Of a stretch of 64,000 nucleotides of DNA, positions 49,645 through 58,275 are shown one piece after another. The DNA lies in assembly GCF_000518985.1 (NCBI RefSeq), contig NZ_JAEQ01000002.1, forward strand, positions 248,001 through 312,000, written 5' to 3'. The DNA is from Chelativorans sp. J32. Its GTDB lineage: Bacteria; Pseudomonadota; Alphaproteobacteria; Rhizobiales; Rhizobiaceae. The stretch's first letter is position 1. The number at the start of each line of letters is the position of its first letter. The notes beneath the pieces were generated by a model. The model saw nothing but the letters and a program-made list of their open reading frames with translations. It made no database searches and was not told the DNA's origin. The position numbers were made by a program, and so were the translations under genes.

Positions 49645-51467
49645 AGCGGCGCTGTCGCCTGCTCCAGCCAGGCGGCTGTCTGGCCGTCGAGCAATGGGCC
49701 GATCTCCTCGAGCACCCGCCGGTGGTAGGCGTTCAGCCAATCCCGTTCCTCCGGCGAAAGGAGATCAGGCTCGATCAGCCGGCGATCGATTGGAACCAGC
49801 GTCAAGGTTTCAAAGCTGTGCATCTCGATCTCTCCGCCAGGGATGGGCTCTGGCGGCGAGACGACGATCAGGTTTTCGATGCGGATGCCGTAATGCCCCT
49901 GTCGGTAGTAGCCCGGCTCGTTGGAGAGGATCATGCCGGGCAGCAGTTTCTCCTTGCCGGTCTTGGCGATCCGCTGCGGCCCTTCATGCACGCCGAGATA
50001 GGACCCGACGCCGTGGCCCGTCCCGTGCCCGTAGTCGAGGCCGGCTTTCCAAAGATTCACGCGGGCGAATGCGTCGATATCCATGCCGCGGGTACCGGGA
50101 GGGAAACGAAGCATGGAGATAGCGATCATCCCCTTAAGCACCAGGGTGAAGCGATTGCGCATCTCTTCGCTTGGCGAGCCGAGCGCAACCGTCCGTGTCA
50201 CGTCGGTCGTCCCATCCTCGTACTGGGCACCCGAATCGACCAGAAGAAGCTCTCCGGAGGAAAGCCGGCGGTTGGTTTTCTCGGTGACGCGGTAGTGCAC
50301 GATCGCGCCATTCGGCCCGGAGCCGGAGATCGTGTCGAAGGAGATGTCGCGGAGCGGCATTTGCGCTTCCTCTCCCGCGAGACGACGAAACTCCTCCAAG
50401 TGTTTCACGACAGTGATTTCATCCAGGGCTTCGGGCTTTTGCGCGTCGACCCAGGCGAGAAAACGGGCGAGGGCCGCGCCGTCCCGCAGATGCGCGGTGC
50501 GCGCGCCCTTCAGTTCCGTCTCATTCTTCACGGCGCGGGGAAGAGTGGCCGGGTCGGTGAGTTCGATAACCGAGCCACCGCTTTCCTCGATGAGCATGCG
50601 AAGGCGCTCTGCAGCAAGTCCGAAATCGAGCCCCACCTTTGCATCGTTCGCTGAAAGCGCGGACAGAGCAGGCTCAAGCTCGTCCAGTGGGTGGAGGTCG
50701 GCGAGGCGGGCGAGATAGATCTTGGCCTCTCCCATGAGCTTTCTTGCATCAAGAAACAGCTTCGGCCTGCCTTTTGCCGAGAGAATGGCGAAGCCAAGCG
50801 TGAGCGGGGTGTGCGCAACGTCGCTCCCGCGGATATTGAAGGTCCAGGCGAGCGATGCCGCATTGGTCAAGACCGTATGGTCAACCGCCTCGTCCGCCAG
50901 TTTGCCCGCGAGGCGTTTGAGCTTTCCTTCCGCCGCTTCGCCGGCAAATTTCAGCGGGTGGATGCGAACGGGCTCTGCCGGTGGGGCGGGACGGTCTTCC
51001 CATGCGGCATCGACCAGGTTGCGATCGAGCGCCACCATTTCGACGCCGATCTTTTCCACGGCCTTTCTCAGGCTGCGGACTTCTTCAACCGTATGCAGCC
51101 AAGGGTCGAAGCCCACGCGCGCCCCCCGCGAAGCACTCGCTTTCAGCCATTCGCGCGGCGGGTTGTCGATCAAGCTGTCGATTTCGAACAAGGCCGGGTC
51201 TGTCTGTTCACGCGCCTGAAGGGTGTAACGGCCGTCCACAAAGAGGATGGCTCGATCCCGCAGGACAATGGCTGCGCCTGCAGAGCCGGTAAAGCCGGTC
51301 AGCCATGCCAGTCGCTCGGCGCTCGGCGGCAGATACTCGCTTTGATACTCGTCGCTGTGGGGAACAAGAAGCGCATCAAGGCCGGCCTCTGCCATCAGGG
51401 CGCGCAGGCGATGCAATCTCGCTCCCGCTTGATCAGGTTCGGATTTGCTTTCAAAAGATTGGAACAT
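49641..51467 (-). CDS. Xaa-Pro aminopeptidase (aminopeptidase P, M24B)
   Basis: A 608-residue peptidase that removes an N-terminal residue before proline. It has two creatinase-like N-terminal domains (start RLRALMAEAGLDALLVPHSD) and a pita-bread catalytic domain with the dinuclear metal ligands in LLVDSGAQYEDGTTDVTRT (two Asp), HGTGHGVGSYLGVHEGP (His), SNEPGYYRQG (Glu) and GIRIENL (Glu). The three-domain form of about 600 residues resembles eukaryotic APP1 and is common in rhizobia. It is convergent with azlD. Confidence 0.93.
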   Translation of the reverse strand: MFQSFESKSEPDQAGARLHRLRALMAEAGLDALLVPHSDEYQSEYLPPSAERLAWLTGFTGSAGAAIVLRDRAILFVDGRYTLQAREQTDPALFEIDSLIDNPPREWLKASASRGARVGFDPWLHTVEEVRSLRKAVEKIGVEMVALDRNLVDAAWEDRPAPPAEPVRIHPLKFAGEAAEGKLKRLAGKLADEAVDHTVLTNAASLAWTFNIRGSDVAHTPLTLGFAILSAKGRPKLFLDARKLMGEAKIYLARLADLHPLDELEPALSALSANDAKVGLDFGLAAERLRMLIEESGGSVIELTDPATLPRAVKNETELKGARTAHLRDGAALARFLAWVDAQKPEALDEITVVKHLEEFRRLAGEEAQMPLRDISFDTISGSGPNGAIVHYRVTEKTNRRLSSGELLLVDSGAQYEDGTTDVTRTVALGSPSEEMRNRFTLVLKGMIAISMLRFPPGTRGMDIDAFARVNLWKAGLDYGHGTGHGVGSYLGVHEGPQRIAKTGKEKLLPGMILSNEPGYYRQGHYGIRIENLIVVSPPEPIPGGEIEMHSFETLTLVPIDRRLIEPDLLSPEERDWLNAYHRRVLEEIGPLLDGQTAAWLEQATAPL

Positions 51468-51642
51468 GTCTGATCCTGTCGTCGAATGTTCGGGACCCTA
51501 AACGGCCTTTGTGACACAGGCAACCAGCCGGACATGAACACTACACCCGGCATTTGTGCGACGCAGCATTCTCTTCGCATATGCAAAAACCGAATGGCAG
51601 TCATGCGCAGGGCGCGCTGGCTGGAGATGCCGCGGCCGCTTA

Positions 51643-51677
51643 CCTATGGGATGTGGAGGCGACTGCAGGCCCATAGG
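51643..51677 (+). promoter_or_regulatory. Hairpin overlapping the ribosome-binding site of the DUF1127-like gene
   Basis: CCTATGGG (51643-51650) and CCCATAGG (51670-51677) form a perfect 8-bp inverted repeat with a 19-base loop. The right arm covers the first three bases of AGGAG (51675-51679), the ribosome-binding site of the ATG at 51686. In RNA the stem would partly hide it, which suggests translational control (temperature, small RNA or protein). The 51468-51642 stretch shows no gene I can support. Confidence 0.45.
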
Positions 51678-51685
51678 AGATTTAG

Positions 51686-51868
51686 ATGGCACAGGTTGGT
51701 CGGCGCGGTTATTTTCGCAGCGCCCTCGATGCATTCATTGCGGCCCGGGAGCGGCAGGCCGCCCGCTACGTCAATCATGCATTGTTGAAGCTCGATGACG
51801 AGACCCTGAAGGCGCACGGCTACGACCGCGAGACGCTGCGGCGCAATGCCATGCCCTTTAGTTACTAG
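51686..51868 (+). CDS. DUF1127-like small protein
   Basis: A 60-residue basic protein. The segment HALLKLDDETLKAHGYDRETL resembles the DUF1127 (YjiS-like) core, in which a Leu-rich helix is followed by L-x-D-x-x-L-x-x-x-G-x-x-R; I quote only the start HALLKLDDETLK. DUF1127 proteins are small Arg-rich proteins abundant in alphaproteobacteria, some controlling phosphate and carbon metabolism or binding RNA. AGGAG lies six bases before the ATG inside a hairpin. A strong terminator follows, so it is monocistronic. Confidence 0.7.
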   Translation: MAQVGRRGYFRSALDAFIAARERQAARYVNHALLKLDDETLKAHGYDRETLRRNAMPFSY

Positions 51869-51896
51869 GCCGCAAAGCGGCGAGGTCTCCTGAGAC

Positions 51897-51924
51897 AAAG
51901 GCGGCTATCTGGCCGCCTTTTTTT
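51897..51924 (+). terminator. Rho-independent terminator between the DUF1127-like gene and prmA
   Basis: GGCGGC (51900-51905) pairs with GCCGCC (51912-51917), followed by seven T on the plus strand and preceded by AAA. It lies three bases from the convergent prmA stop, so it can serve both genes. A smaller GCCGC/GCGGC hairpin at 51869-51881 precedes it. Confidence 0.85.
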
Positions 51925-51926
51925 GT

Positions 51927-52799
51927 TCACCGCTTCATATGGATGGTCACCCATTCCTCTCGATGAAGCGTTGTGATGTGCCGGAAACCCTGGCCGACAT
52001 AGCCCGCGATCACCTGACGCCGCTGGCGGTCCAGAATGCCGGACAGGATCAGCGAACCGCCTGGTGAGAGATGGTGCGCCATCGCCGGGGCCAACCGGAT
52101 CAGCGGCCGGGCTAGAATATTGGCGACAATGAGATCGAACGGCCTCCGGTGTGCGAAGATGGGATGATGAAAGCCGGGCGCGGTAACCGCCTCGACCCAT
52201 TCTCCCGCTCTGTTCAGCCTGATGTTCTCCCGCGCAACGCGCACCGCGACCGGGTCGATATCGGTGGCAAGAACGGGAATCCGGGCCAATCGCGCAATCG
52301 CAATCGCGAGCACCGCGCTTCCGGTGCCGAGGTCGAGCGCATTTCGCGGGCGCTCTCGCGGGATGATGCGGCTGATCATTTCGAGACAGCCCGAAGTGGT
52401 GCCGTGGTGGCCGGTGCCGAAGGCGAGGCTTGCTTCGATCTCGATGGGGATCTCGCCTGGCCGTTGCTCCCCTCGTTCATGTGAGCCATGAACGAAGAAA
52501 CGGCCGGACCGCACGGCCCGCAGGCCGGCAAGCGAATAAGAAACCCAGTCGATCTCCGGCAGTTCTTCCACCGCGATCTTCGGTGCATCGGCCATGAAGG
52601 ACATGACCGCGCGCATACGCGACATCGCCTTGTCCGGGTGTTCCGGGGCATAGACGGAGATTTCGTGTATGTCCTGCGCTTCATCGATCTCGATCAAGGC
52701 GAGGGGAAGCCCATCCTCTTCGAATTCGGTTTCGAGGCGGGAGTAGGCTTCTCTGGCGAGCGCACCGCTCGAGCGAAAAAAGAGGCGTGTCTGAGGCAT
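51927..52799 (-). CDS. prmA: Ribosomal protein L11 methyltransferase PrmA
   Basis: A 290-residue SAM methyltransferase that trimethylates L11. The N-terminal substrate domain is followed by EIEASLAFGTGHHGTTSGCLE, motif I ALDLGTGSAVLAIA, NIRLNRAG, DLIVANILARPLIRLAP (NILA motif) and GGSLILSGIL. The middle FGTGHHGTT is a slight variant of the family FGTGxHxTT. It is preceded on its strand by the SCO gene 22 bases upstream and may be co-transcribed. Confidence 0.92.
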   Translation of the reverse strand: MPQTRLFFRSSGALAREAYSRLETEFEEDGLPLALIEIDEAQDIHEISVYAPEHPDKAMSRMRAVMSFMADAPKIAVEELPEIDWVSYSLAGLRAVRSGRFFVHGSHERGEQRPGEIPIEIEASLAFGTGHHGTTSGCLEMISRIIPRERPRNALDLGTGSAVLAIAIARLARIPVLATDIDPVAVRVARENIRLNRAGEWVEAVTAPGFHHPIFAHRRPFDLIVANILARPLIRLAPAMAHHLSPGGSLILSGILDRQRRQVIAGYVGQGFRHITTLHREEWVTIHMKR

Positions 52800-52821
52800 T
52801 GGAAAACGGTTCGAGGGCGGA

Positions 52822-53400
52822 TCAGCCCTCGTTTATCAGCCGACGCAGCTTGGCGATAGCGGTCTCCGAATTCTCTTCATACGAAATCGTGCCGAAGAAA
52901 TCGCCCTTGCGGTTGAGGAGCATCACCGAAGCCGTGTGGTCCATCGTATAGCCGCCATCCTCCAGTTCGACCTTGCGAAAGTAGATGCGGAACGCCTTGG
53001 CCATGGCCGCAACCTTTTCAGGATCGCCTGTTATGCCCGTGACGCGATCCGAAAAATTGCTCAGATAGGTCTTCATCACCTCGGGCGTGTCTCGCTCCGG
53101 ATCGACCGTGACAAAAAAGGCCTGAAGGTCCTTCCCTTCTTCACCGAGCTGATCGAGCCAGCCCTGCATTTCGAAAAGGGTGGTCGGGCAAACATCCGGG
53201 CAATGGGTGAAACCGAAGAAGAGGGCGGTGGGGCGGCCCTGGAACGCCGCTTCCGTGATCGGCTGACCATTATGATCGGTGAGTTCGAAGGGCGCGCCGA
53301 AGGCAACCGTCTGGTTCTGGCCGCGATACCATTCGAAGGACAGAAGACCGGCGGCAACAGCCATCATCGCGAGAATGCCGACCAGAATATAGCGCATCAT
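52822..53400 (-). CDS. SCO1/SenC-type copper chaperone
   Basis: A 192-residue membrane-anchored thioredoxin-fold protein. Residues 3-23 form the membrane helix; copper ligands are C67 and C71 in THCPDVCPTT and H155 in YTMDHTAS. FFVTVDPERDTPEVMKTYL is the usual family segment. SCO proteins insert copper into the CuA site of cytochrome c oxidase. ATG ATG at 53400/53397 gives two equal starts. It is followed by prmA and preceded by a 52-residue membrane protein, all on the minus strand. Confidence 0.92.
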   Translation of the reverse strand: MMRYILVGILAMMAVAAGLLSFEWYRGQNQTVAFGAPFELTDHNGQPITEAAFQGRPTALFFGFTHCPDVCPTTLFEMQGWLDQLGEEGKDLQAFFVTVDPERDTPEVMKTYLSNFSDRVTGITGDPEKVAAMAKAFRIYFRKVELEDGGYTMDHTASVMLLNRKGDFFGTISYEENSETAIAKLRRLINEG

Positions 53401-53424
53401 GGGATCACCCGAGAAAAGAGAATT

Positions 53425-53583
53425 CTAGAAGCACCAGGCCATGCCAGCTTCTGCAAGGGAGAGGAAAAGTGCCGCCCCATTCTCTACCCACATGGCAACT
53501 CCAAGCCCGCCAAGGCCGGCCAAAAGCATGCTCGCCGCGGCAAACTTGAAAAAAACCGGGTAATTTCCGGGTGCTGGCTTCAT
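53425..53583 (-). CDS. 52-residue membrane protein upstream of the SCO gene
   Basis: A short ORF starting MKPAPGNYPVFFKFAAAS with one strong hydrophobic segment (SMLLAGLGGLGVAMWV) and an aromatic C-terminus ending MAWCF. It ends 24 bases before the SCO start on the same strand, so it could belong to the cytochrome-oxidase assembly unit. The ribosome-binding site is poor (AGGGA about 13 bases upstream). I do not recognise a family. Confidence 0.5.
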   Translation of the reverse strand: MKPAPGNYPVFFKFAAASMLLAGLGGLGVAMWVENGAALFLSLAEAGMAWCF

Positions 53584-53681
53584 GAGACGAACATAGTCCC
53601 TGGAAGCACCGTAGCAAAGACGCAAACTGTCGCAAATCTGCGGAGGCTTGCCTGCGGCCGCAAGCCTTCCTAGAGAGGGAC

Positions 53682-54305
53682 ATGGACGATCTGCGTTTCA
53701 CCGATCCCAAGCCTCGCATTCATCCGACAGCGGAGCTGAAATCCTGCCGGCTCGGCCAATATACCGCGATTGCCGAGCGCGTTATCCTGCGCGAGGTCAA
53801 GGTGGGTGACTTCACCTATTTCGAGCGGCATGCGGAGGGCATCTACGCCACCATCGGCAAGTTTTGCTCGATCGCGGCGAACACCCGCATCAATGCCCTG
53901 GAGCACCCGGTGGAGCGCATCACAACCCATAAACTGAGCTATCGTCCGAATGAATATTTCCGCTATCGCGGCATCGACGCAGCCTTTCTCGAGCGCCGCC
54001 GCGCAAAGCACGTTACGATCGGTAACGACGTCTGGATTGGACATGGAGCCGTAGTCCTGCCGGGTGTTCGTGTGGGCGACGGCGCGGTAATCGGCGCCAA
54101 TGCAGTGGTGACCCGCGATGTGGAGCCGTACACGATTGTGGCCGGTGCGCCAGCGCGGGTCATTCGCCGGCGGTTCGAGGCGGAGGTGGCGGAAATGCTT
54201 CAGTCGCTTACATGGTGGGATTGGCCCCTTGACCGCCTGTTCGAAGCGGTCCCGGACATGCAGACGCTTTCAGTTGGGGAATTCCTGCGCAAATGGGGCG
54301 GATAA
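53682..54305 (+). CDS. Left-handed beta-helix acyltransferase (hexapeptide repeat, phosphonate-associated type)
   Basis: A 207-residue hexapeptide-repeat protein. It starts DPKPRIHPTAELKSCRLGQY and has IYATIGKFCSIAANTRIN, RITTHKLSYR and the second repeat run VTIGNDVWIGHGAVVLPGV, VGDGAVIGANAVVTRDVEPY, IVAGAPARVIRRRF. This matches the xenobiotic/chloramphenicol acetyltransferase group and, in its N-terminal half, the transferases found with phosphonate (phn) genes. No phn gene is nearby, so the substrate is open. It diverges from the 52-residue protein. Confidence 0.82.
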   Translation: MDDLRFTDPKPRIHPTAELKSCRLGQYTAIAERVILREVKVGDFTYFERHAEGIYATIGKFCSIAANTRINALEHPVERITTHKLSYRPNEYFRYRGIDAAFLERRRAKHVTIGNDVWIGHGAVVLPGVRVGDGAVIGANAVVTRDVEPYTIVAGAPARVIRRRFEAEVAEMLQSLTWWDWPLDRLFEAVPDMQTLSVGEFLRKWGG

Positions 54306-54380
54306 CGCCCTATTTCGGGATCGGAACACTTGCTCGCGCCAGAAGTTGGGCCCGGTGTAACCCGGAGCAAGGATGCAGCC

Positions 54381-54833
54381 ATGACGCGCTTTCTTGCAGC
54401 TTCAGTTTTTGCGCTGGCAATCGCGGTGACCCCGCTATCATCGTCCGCTCAGGATTCTGCAAGGTCGAACGCGGACACTCTTTCGCAGCACGATCCAGTC
54501 GAGCAGAACACGACCGCGGGCGTGGGCGCAGCTGCCGATTTCGGTACGGTAATCTCCGCAATCCAGAACAGCGGCGAGATCGCTCGCCAGATCAGGACGC
54601 TCGGTGACGTCTCGAATCTGAGGATCGTCCGCGTAAGCGATATCGCGAATGCGGCAAGCGCACCGGCGCTCGAAAACGCGATCAGGCAAAATCTACGACA
54701 GGTGGAGGAATTGCGCTCCGCTATGAAAGAGAACACTATCCTGTTCGAACACCTGCAACAGGAAGGTATCCAAGCCGACGATGCGGTGGCTGCAACGGAA
54801 ACGGGTGGTCAGCTCGTCGTCTATATCCGCTAA
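54381..54833 (+). CDS. Exported protein of unknown function
   Basis: A 150-residue protein with a signal peptide (MTRFLAASVFALAIAVTPLS, cleavage near SSAQD). The mature part has FGTVISAIQNSGEIARQIRT and a helical C-terminal half with ALENAIRQNLRQVEELRSAM, ending in a hydrophobic strand LVVYIR. The central VSNLRIVRVSDI segment looks conserved in rhizobial hypothetical proteins, but I cannot name a family. ATG 54381 is chosen because the signal peptide starts there; an earlier ATG at 54330 adds a non-export leader. It follows the acyltransferase by 75 bases. Confidence 0.65.
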   Translation: MTRFLAASVFALAIAVTPLSSSAQDSARSNADTLSQHDPVEQNTTAGVGAAADFGTVISAIQNSGEIARQIRTLGDVSNLRIVRVSDIANAASAPALENAIRQNLRQVEELRSAMKENTILFEHLQQEGIQADDAVAATETGGQLVVYIR

Positions 54834-54939
54834 GCTGCTGTAAGTGCATCGGATCCAACTGTATGGATTGCGGCCGGGTGTTTAAGGTTCATGCGTCGTT
54901 AGGCAAACATATCTTCACATTGTATTGACTTTTATGCGG

Positions 54940-54959
54940 TTTGTATTGCCATATACAAA
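54940..54959. promoter_or_regulatory. Inverted repeat and likely promoter before the coiled-coil protein gene
   Basis: TTTGTAT (54940-54946) and ATACAAA (54953-54959) form a perfect 7-bp inverted repeat with a 6-bp centre. TTGACT (54925-54930), a good -35 element, lies just upstream, so the palindrome would cover the -10 region. This looks like an operator, possibly bound by the protein encoded at 55003, which has a winged-helix-like C-terminus. Confidence 0.5.
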
Positions 54960-55002
54960 ATGCTTTACCGTGCCGCGGCGCGGTTGCAGATGGGGCGACT
55001 AC

Positions 55003-55476
55003 ATGCAAAAGAATTTCCAGGAACTGAAGAGGCAGCTCGCCGAGCTTTCGGAGACGATCAACAAGTTCGAGTCCGAGGCGGTGCAGCTTCGGATTGTGGA
55101 GCTCCTGTTCGACCAAACCCGTGACACGAAGCTTGCGCTCGAGGAGGGGGCCGCGGCTTATGAGCCGGGCCCGAGCCGGAGCAGGCGCAGCGAGGGCGCG
55201 GAGAAGCCGCGCCCGGCGACGTCCAGGGCAGCCAAGCAACGCGGCGCAGACAGCCTTCCCAGCGCCAGCGGCGCAGTCGCTGCCCTCGCGAAGCTGGTCG
55301 ATAGCGATTACTTTTCCAAGAAGCGCACGATCGGCGATATCGTCAAGCAGTGCCAGGAAGAATATGGCGTCCAGTATAAGTCGAACGCCTTTTCCGGCCC
55401 GCTATCGCGCCTTGCCAAGAAGGGTGCGCTGAAGCGCGAGAAGAGCAGCGAAGGCAACTACGTTTACTTCAAATAG
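55003..55476 (+). CDS. Coiled-coil protein with a winged-helix-like C-terminal domain, unknown function
   Basis: A 157-residue basic protein. Residues 1-45 form an amphipathic coiled coil (KNFQELKRQLAELSETINKF). Residues about 55-85 are a flexible Ser/Arg/Ala-rich linker. Residues about 95-157 (DYFSKKRTIGDIVKQCQEEY, then SGPLSRLAKKGALKREKSS, ending GNYVYFK) read like a small winged-helix domain with a beta hairpin at the end. The start at 55003 is chosen because the coiled coil begins there and the region before it is promoter-like. I do not recognise the family; DNA binding is inferred from pattern only. Confidence 0.6.
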   Translation: MQKNFQELKRQLAELSETINKFESEAVQLRIVELLFDQTRDTKLALEEGAAAYEPGPSRSRRSEGAEKPRPATSRAAKQRGADSLPSASGAVAALAKLVDSDYFSKKRTIGDIVKQCQEEYGVQYKSNAFSGPLSRLAKKGALKREKSSEGNYVYFK

Positions 55477-55497
55477 CGTAGAAGGAACGCTGCAACG

Positions 55498-55518
55498 AAA
55501 GGCCTGCTTCAGGCCTTT
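55498..55518. terminator. Bidirectional terminator
   Basis: AAAGGCCTG (55498-55506) pairs perfectly with CAGGCCTTT (55510-55518) around CTT. It lies between two convergent genes that end at 55476 and 55524, so it can stop transcription from both sides. Confidence 0.8.
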
Positions 55519-55523
55519 CGTCG

Positions 55524-58079
55524 TCAATTCGGGAGACGCTCCACGAATCCGTCCAGGACGCGTTTCTGTCCCGCTTTGTCGAAGTCGACGGTGAGCTTGT
55601 TGCCGTCCACGGCCGCGACATTGCCATTGCCGAATTTCAGGTGAAATACCCGGTCGCCCACTTTGAACGCCGAGGGACTGTCGGACACGGATTTCGCGAC
55701 AAGCTCACCCTCGATCGTGCGGCCTTTGACCGAGCCGCGGCCCATGCCATAGCCCGAGTCCGGTTCTCCATAACCGATCCGTTCAACCTGATGGCCTGAG
55801 CGCGTGCCCCAATTTCTCGCGGTCGCCTCAGTGCGGTTCTTCTGCGCGCGCTGCCAGCCGGGTGTGGCATAGCTGCTGGAAAACACTTCTCCCATATTGT
55901 CAAAACGGGAGGAGCCATAGGGATTGGGACGGCCCGGCTGCCGGTCGGCAATCGGTCGTCCATAGCCTCCGTAACCGCCTCCGTCATCAACCACCTCTAC
56001 ATGCGCTTCCGGCAGTTCGTCCAGAAAGCGTGAGGGAATGGTGGATTGCCACAGGCCGTGGATACGGCGATTGGAGGTGAACCAGATATGCAGGTTCTTC
56101 TTTGCCCGGGTAACGCCGACATAAGCAAGGCGGCGCTCTTCTTCGAGCCCCGCTCGCCCACCTTCGTCGAGTGAACGCTGGTGGGGAAAAAGCCCTTCTT
56201 CCCACCCCGGCAGGAAGACCGTGTCGAATTCCAGCCCCTTGGCCGAGTGAAGCGTCATCAGGCTGACGGCATCCATCCCCTCGTCGCGCTCGGCGTCCAT
56301 CACCAACGCCACATGCTCGAGGAAAGCGCGCAAGCTCTCATATTCCTCCATGGAGCGGATCAGCTCCTTGAGGTTTTCAAGCCGCCCGGGCGCTTCGGGG
56401 GAGCGGTCGTTCTTCCACATGTCGGTATAGCCCGACTCCTCCAGGATAAGCTCGGCAAGCTCGGTATGTTTGGTGCGGTCGAGAAGGCCTTGCCAGCGCT
56501 CAAAACTCTCCACCAGCGTGCGGAGCGCCGCGCGTGGCTTCGGTTTCATCTCCTCGGTGCCGACCAAGTCGCGAGCTGCCTGGAGGAGGGGCGCGCCCCG
56601 CAGGCGCGCCACGTCATGGATCTGTCGTACGGCGGATTCGCCGAGGCCGCGCTTGGGCACATTTACGATACGCTCGAAGGCGAGATCGTCGGCCCCTTGG
56701 GCCACAACACGGAAATAGGCGAGGGCGTCGCGGACTTCCTGCCGCTCATAAAAGCGGGGGCCTCCGATGACCCTGTAATTCAGGCCGAGCGTGACGAAGC
56801 GATCCTCGAATTCGCGCATCTGAAAGGAGGCGCGGACCAGGATGGCCATGTCATTCAAAGCATGGCCCTTGACCTGAAGCGCCTCGATCTCCCCGCCGAC
56901 GGCCCGTGCCTCCTCCTCGGAATCCCAGGCGGCATGTACCTTCACCTTGGGAGCGTCGGGATCCGCGTGCTCGGTGAAGAGGGTCTTGCCCAGCCGGCCT
57001 TCATTATGGGCGATGAGATGGGAGGCAGCACCCAATATGTGAGCGGTCGAGCGGTAATTGCGTTCGAGCCGGATAACGGTCGCCCCGGGAAAATCCTTCT
57101 CGAAGCGGAGAATGTTGTCCACCTCCGCCCCGCGCCAGCCATAGATGGACTGATCGTCGTCACCCACGCAGCAGATATTGACGGTCGTCCGCCCGATCTC
57201 TTCCCTTGCGGAGGGCTGGGAACTGCCATCTCTCGGATTGGGGTCGCGTTTCTGGGCCAACAGCCGCAACCACATATATTGGGCGGTGTTCGTGTCCTGA
57301 TACTCGTCAACGAGGATATACTTGAACTTGGCGTGGTATTCGCGCAGCACGTCCGGGTGCTCCCGGAAGATGCGGATGGGATGCAGCAGCAGGTCGCCGA
57401 AATCGCTCGCATTGAGTGTCTTCAGCCGCGCTTGATAGGCGCTGTAGAGTGCGCGGCCCTTGCCATTGCCAAAGGCGCGGGCGTCGCCTTCGGGTATGTC
57501 GGCAGGGCCTAGACCCTTGTTCTTCCAGCCATCGATCATCATGGCGAGCTGCCGGGCCGGCCAGCGTTTGTCGTCCAGCCCCTCTGCCTGGATGAGCTGC
57601 TTGAGAAGCCGCACCTGATCGTCGGTATCGAGAATGGTGAAGGAGGAGGTGAGGCCGACGAGCTCGGCATGGCGGCGCAGCAACTTCACGCCGATGGAAT
57701 GGAAGGTGCCGAGCCACGGCATACCCTCGACCGCCTGGCCGACAAGAACGCCGACGCGCGTCTTCATCTCGCGCGCCGCCTTGTTGGTGAAGGTGACTGC
57801 GAGGATCTGGGATGGATAGGCGCGCCCGGTGGCGAGAATGTGCGCGATGCGCGTTGTGAGCACCCTTGTCTTGCCGGTGCCCGCTCCCGCAAGCACGAGG
57901 ACAGGACCCTCCGTCGTCTCTACGGCGAGGCGCTGTTCCGGGTTCAAGCCTTCGAGATAGCGCGGCGCCTGGGAGTGGCGTGCGGCCATGGCGCGAGCGG
58001 CGATGCCACCTTCGCGCGGGGCAGGACGGGGTGGTTCATCATCGCCGAAAAAGGGCAGATCGTCTGGGAAGCCTGACAT
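55524..58079 (-). CDS. uvrD: ATP-dependent DNA helicase UvrD/PcrA
   Basis: An 851-residue superfamily 1A helicase acting in nucleotide-excision and mismatch repair. Motifs in order: Q-like LEGLNPEQRLAVETTEG, Walker A VLAGAGTGKTRVLTTR, Walker B DEYQDTN, CVGDDDQSIYGWRGAEV, ERNYRST, MTLHSAKGLEFDTVFL and EERRLAYVGVTRA. A C-terminal Tudor-like tail (SAFKVGDRVFHLKFGNGNV) ends the protein, as in PcrA. An unusual Gly/Tyr/Arg-rich stretch lies before it (about 720-790). It is alone on its strand. Confidence 0.93.
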   Translation of the reverse strand: MSGFPDDLPFFGDDEPPRPAPREGGIAARAMAARHSQAPRYLEGLNPEQRLAVETTEGPVLVLAGAGTGKTRVLTTRIAHILATGRAYPSQILAVTFTNKAAREMKTRVGVLVGQAVEGMPWLGTFHSIGVKLLRRHAELVGLTSSFTILDTDDQVRLLKQLIQAEGLDDKRWPARQLAMMIDGWKNKGLGPADIPEGDARAFGNGKGRALYSAYQARLKTLNASDFGDLLLHPIRIFREHPDVLREYHAKFKYILVDEYQDTNTAQYMWLRLLAQKRDPNPRDGSSQPSAREEIGRTTVNICCVGDDDQSIYGWRGAEVDNILRFEKDFPGATVIRLERNYRSTAHILGAASHLIAHNEGRLGKTLFTEHADPDAPKVKVHAAWDSEEEARAVGGEIEALQVKGHALNDMAILVRASFQMREFEDRFVTLGLNYRVIGGPRFYERQEVRDALAYFRVVAQGADDLAFERIVNVPKRGLGESAVRQIHDVARLRGAPLLQAARDLVGTEEMKPKPRAALRTLVESFERWQGLLDRTKHTELAELILEESGYTDMWKNDRSPEAPGRLENLKELIRSMEEYESLRAFLEHVALVMDAERDEGMDAVSLMTLHSAKGLEFDTVFLPGWEEGLFPHQRSLDEGGRAGLEEERRLAYVGVTRAKKNLHIWFTSNRRIHGLWQSTIPSRFLDELPEAHVEVVDDGGGYGGYGRPIADRQPGRPNPYGSSRFDNMGEVFSSSYATPGWQRAQKNRTEATARNWGTRSGHQVERIGYGEPDSGYGMGRGSVKGRTIEGELVAKSVSDSPSAFKVGDRVFHLKFGNGNVAAVDGNKLTVDFDKAGQKRVLDGFVERLPN

Positions 58080-58275
58080 TACCTTCGCATATGGTGATTC
58101 GTGGGCCGAGCCCCAAGTGTTTTCTTTTTGTACCGGTTCGCGGTGCGTGGGCCAAGGCCGGCGGCGAGAATTAGCGCGTCTGAGCGCTCACAGGGGCTTG
58201 ATTGGACCAGATCCGGTGCTTTCGCGCATTCTCTTGCCTGGGAAAGAGACGAAGTCAACATCGGGAGGAGAAGCG

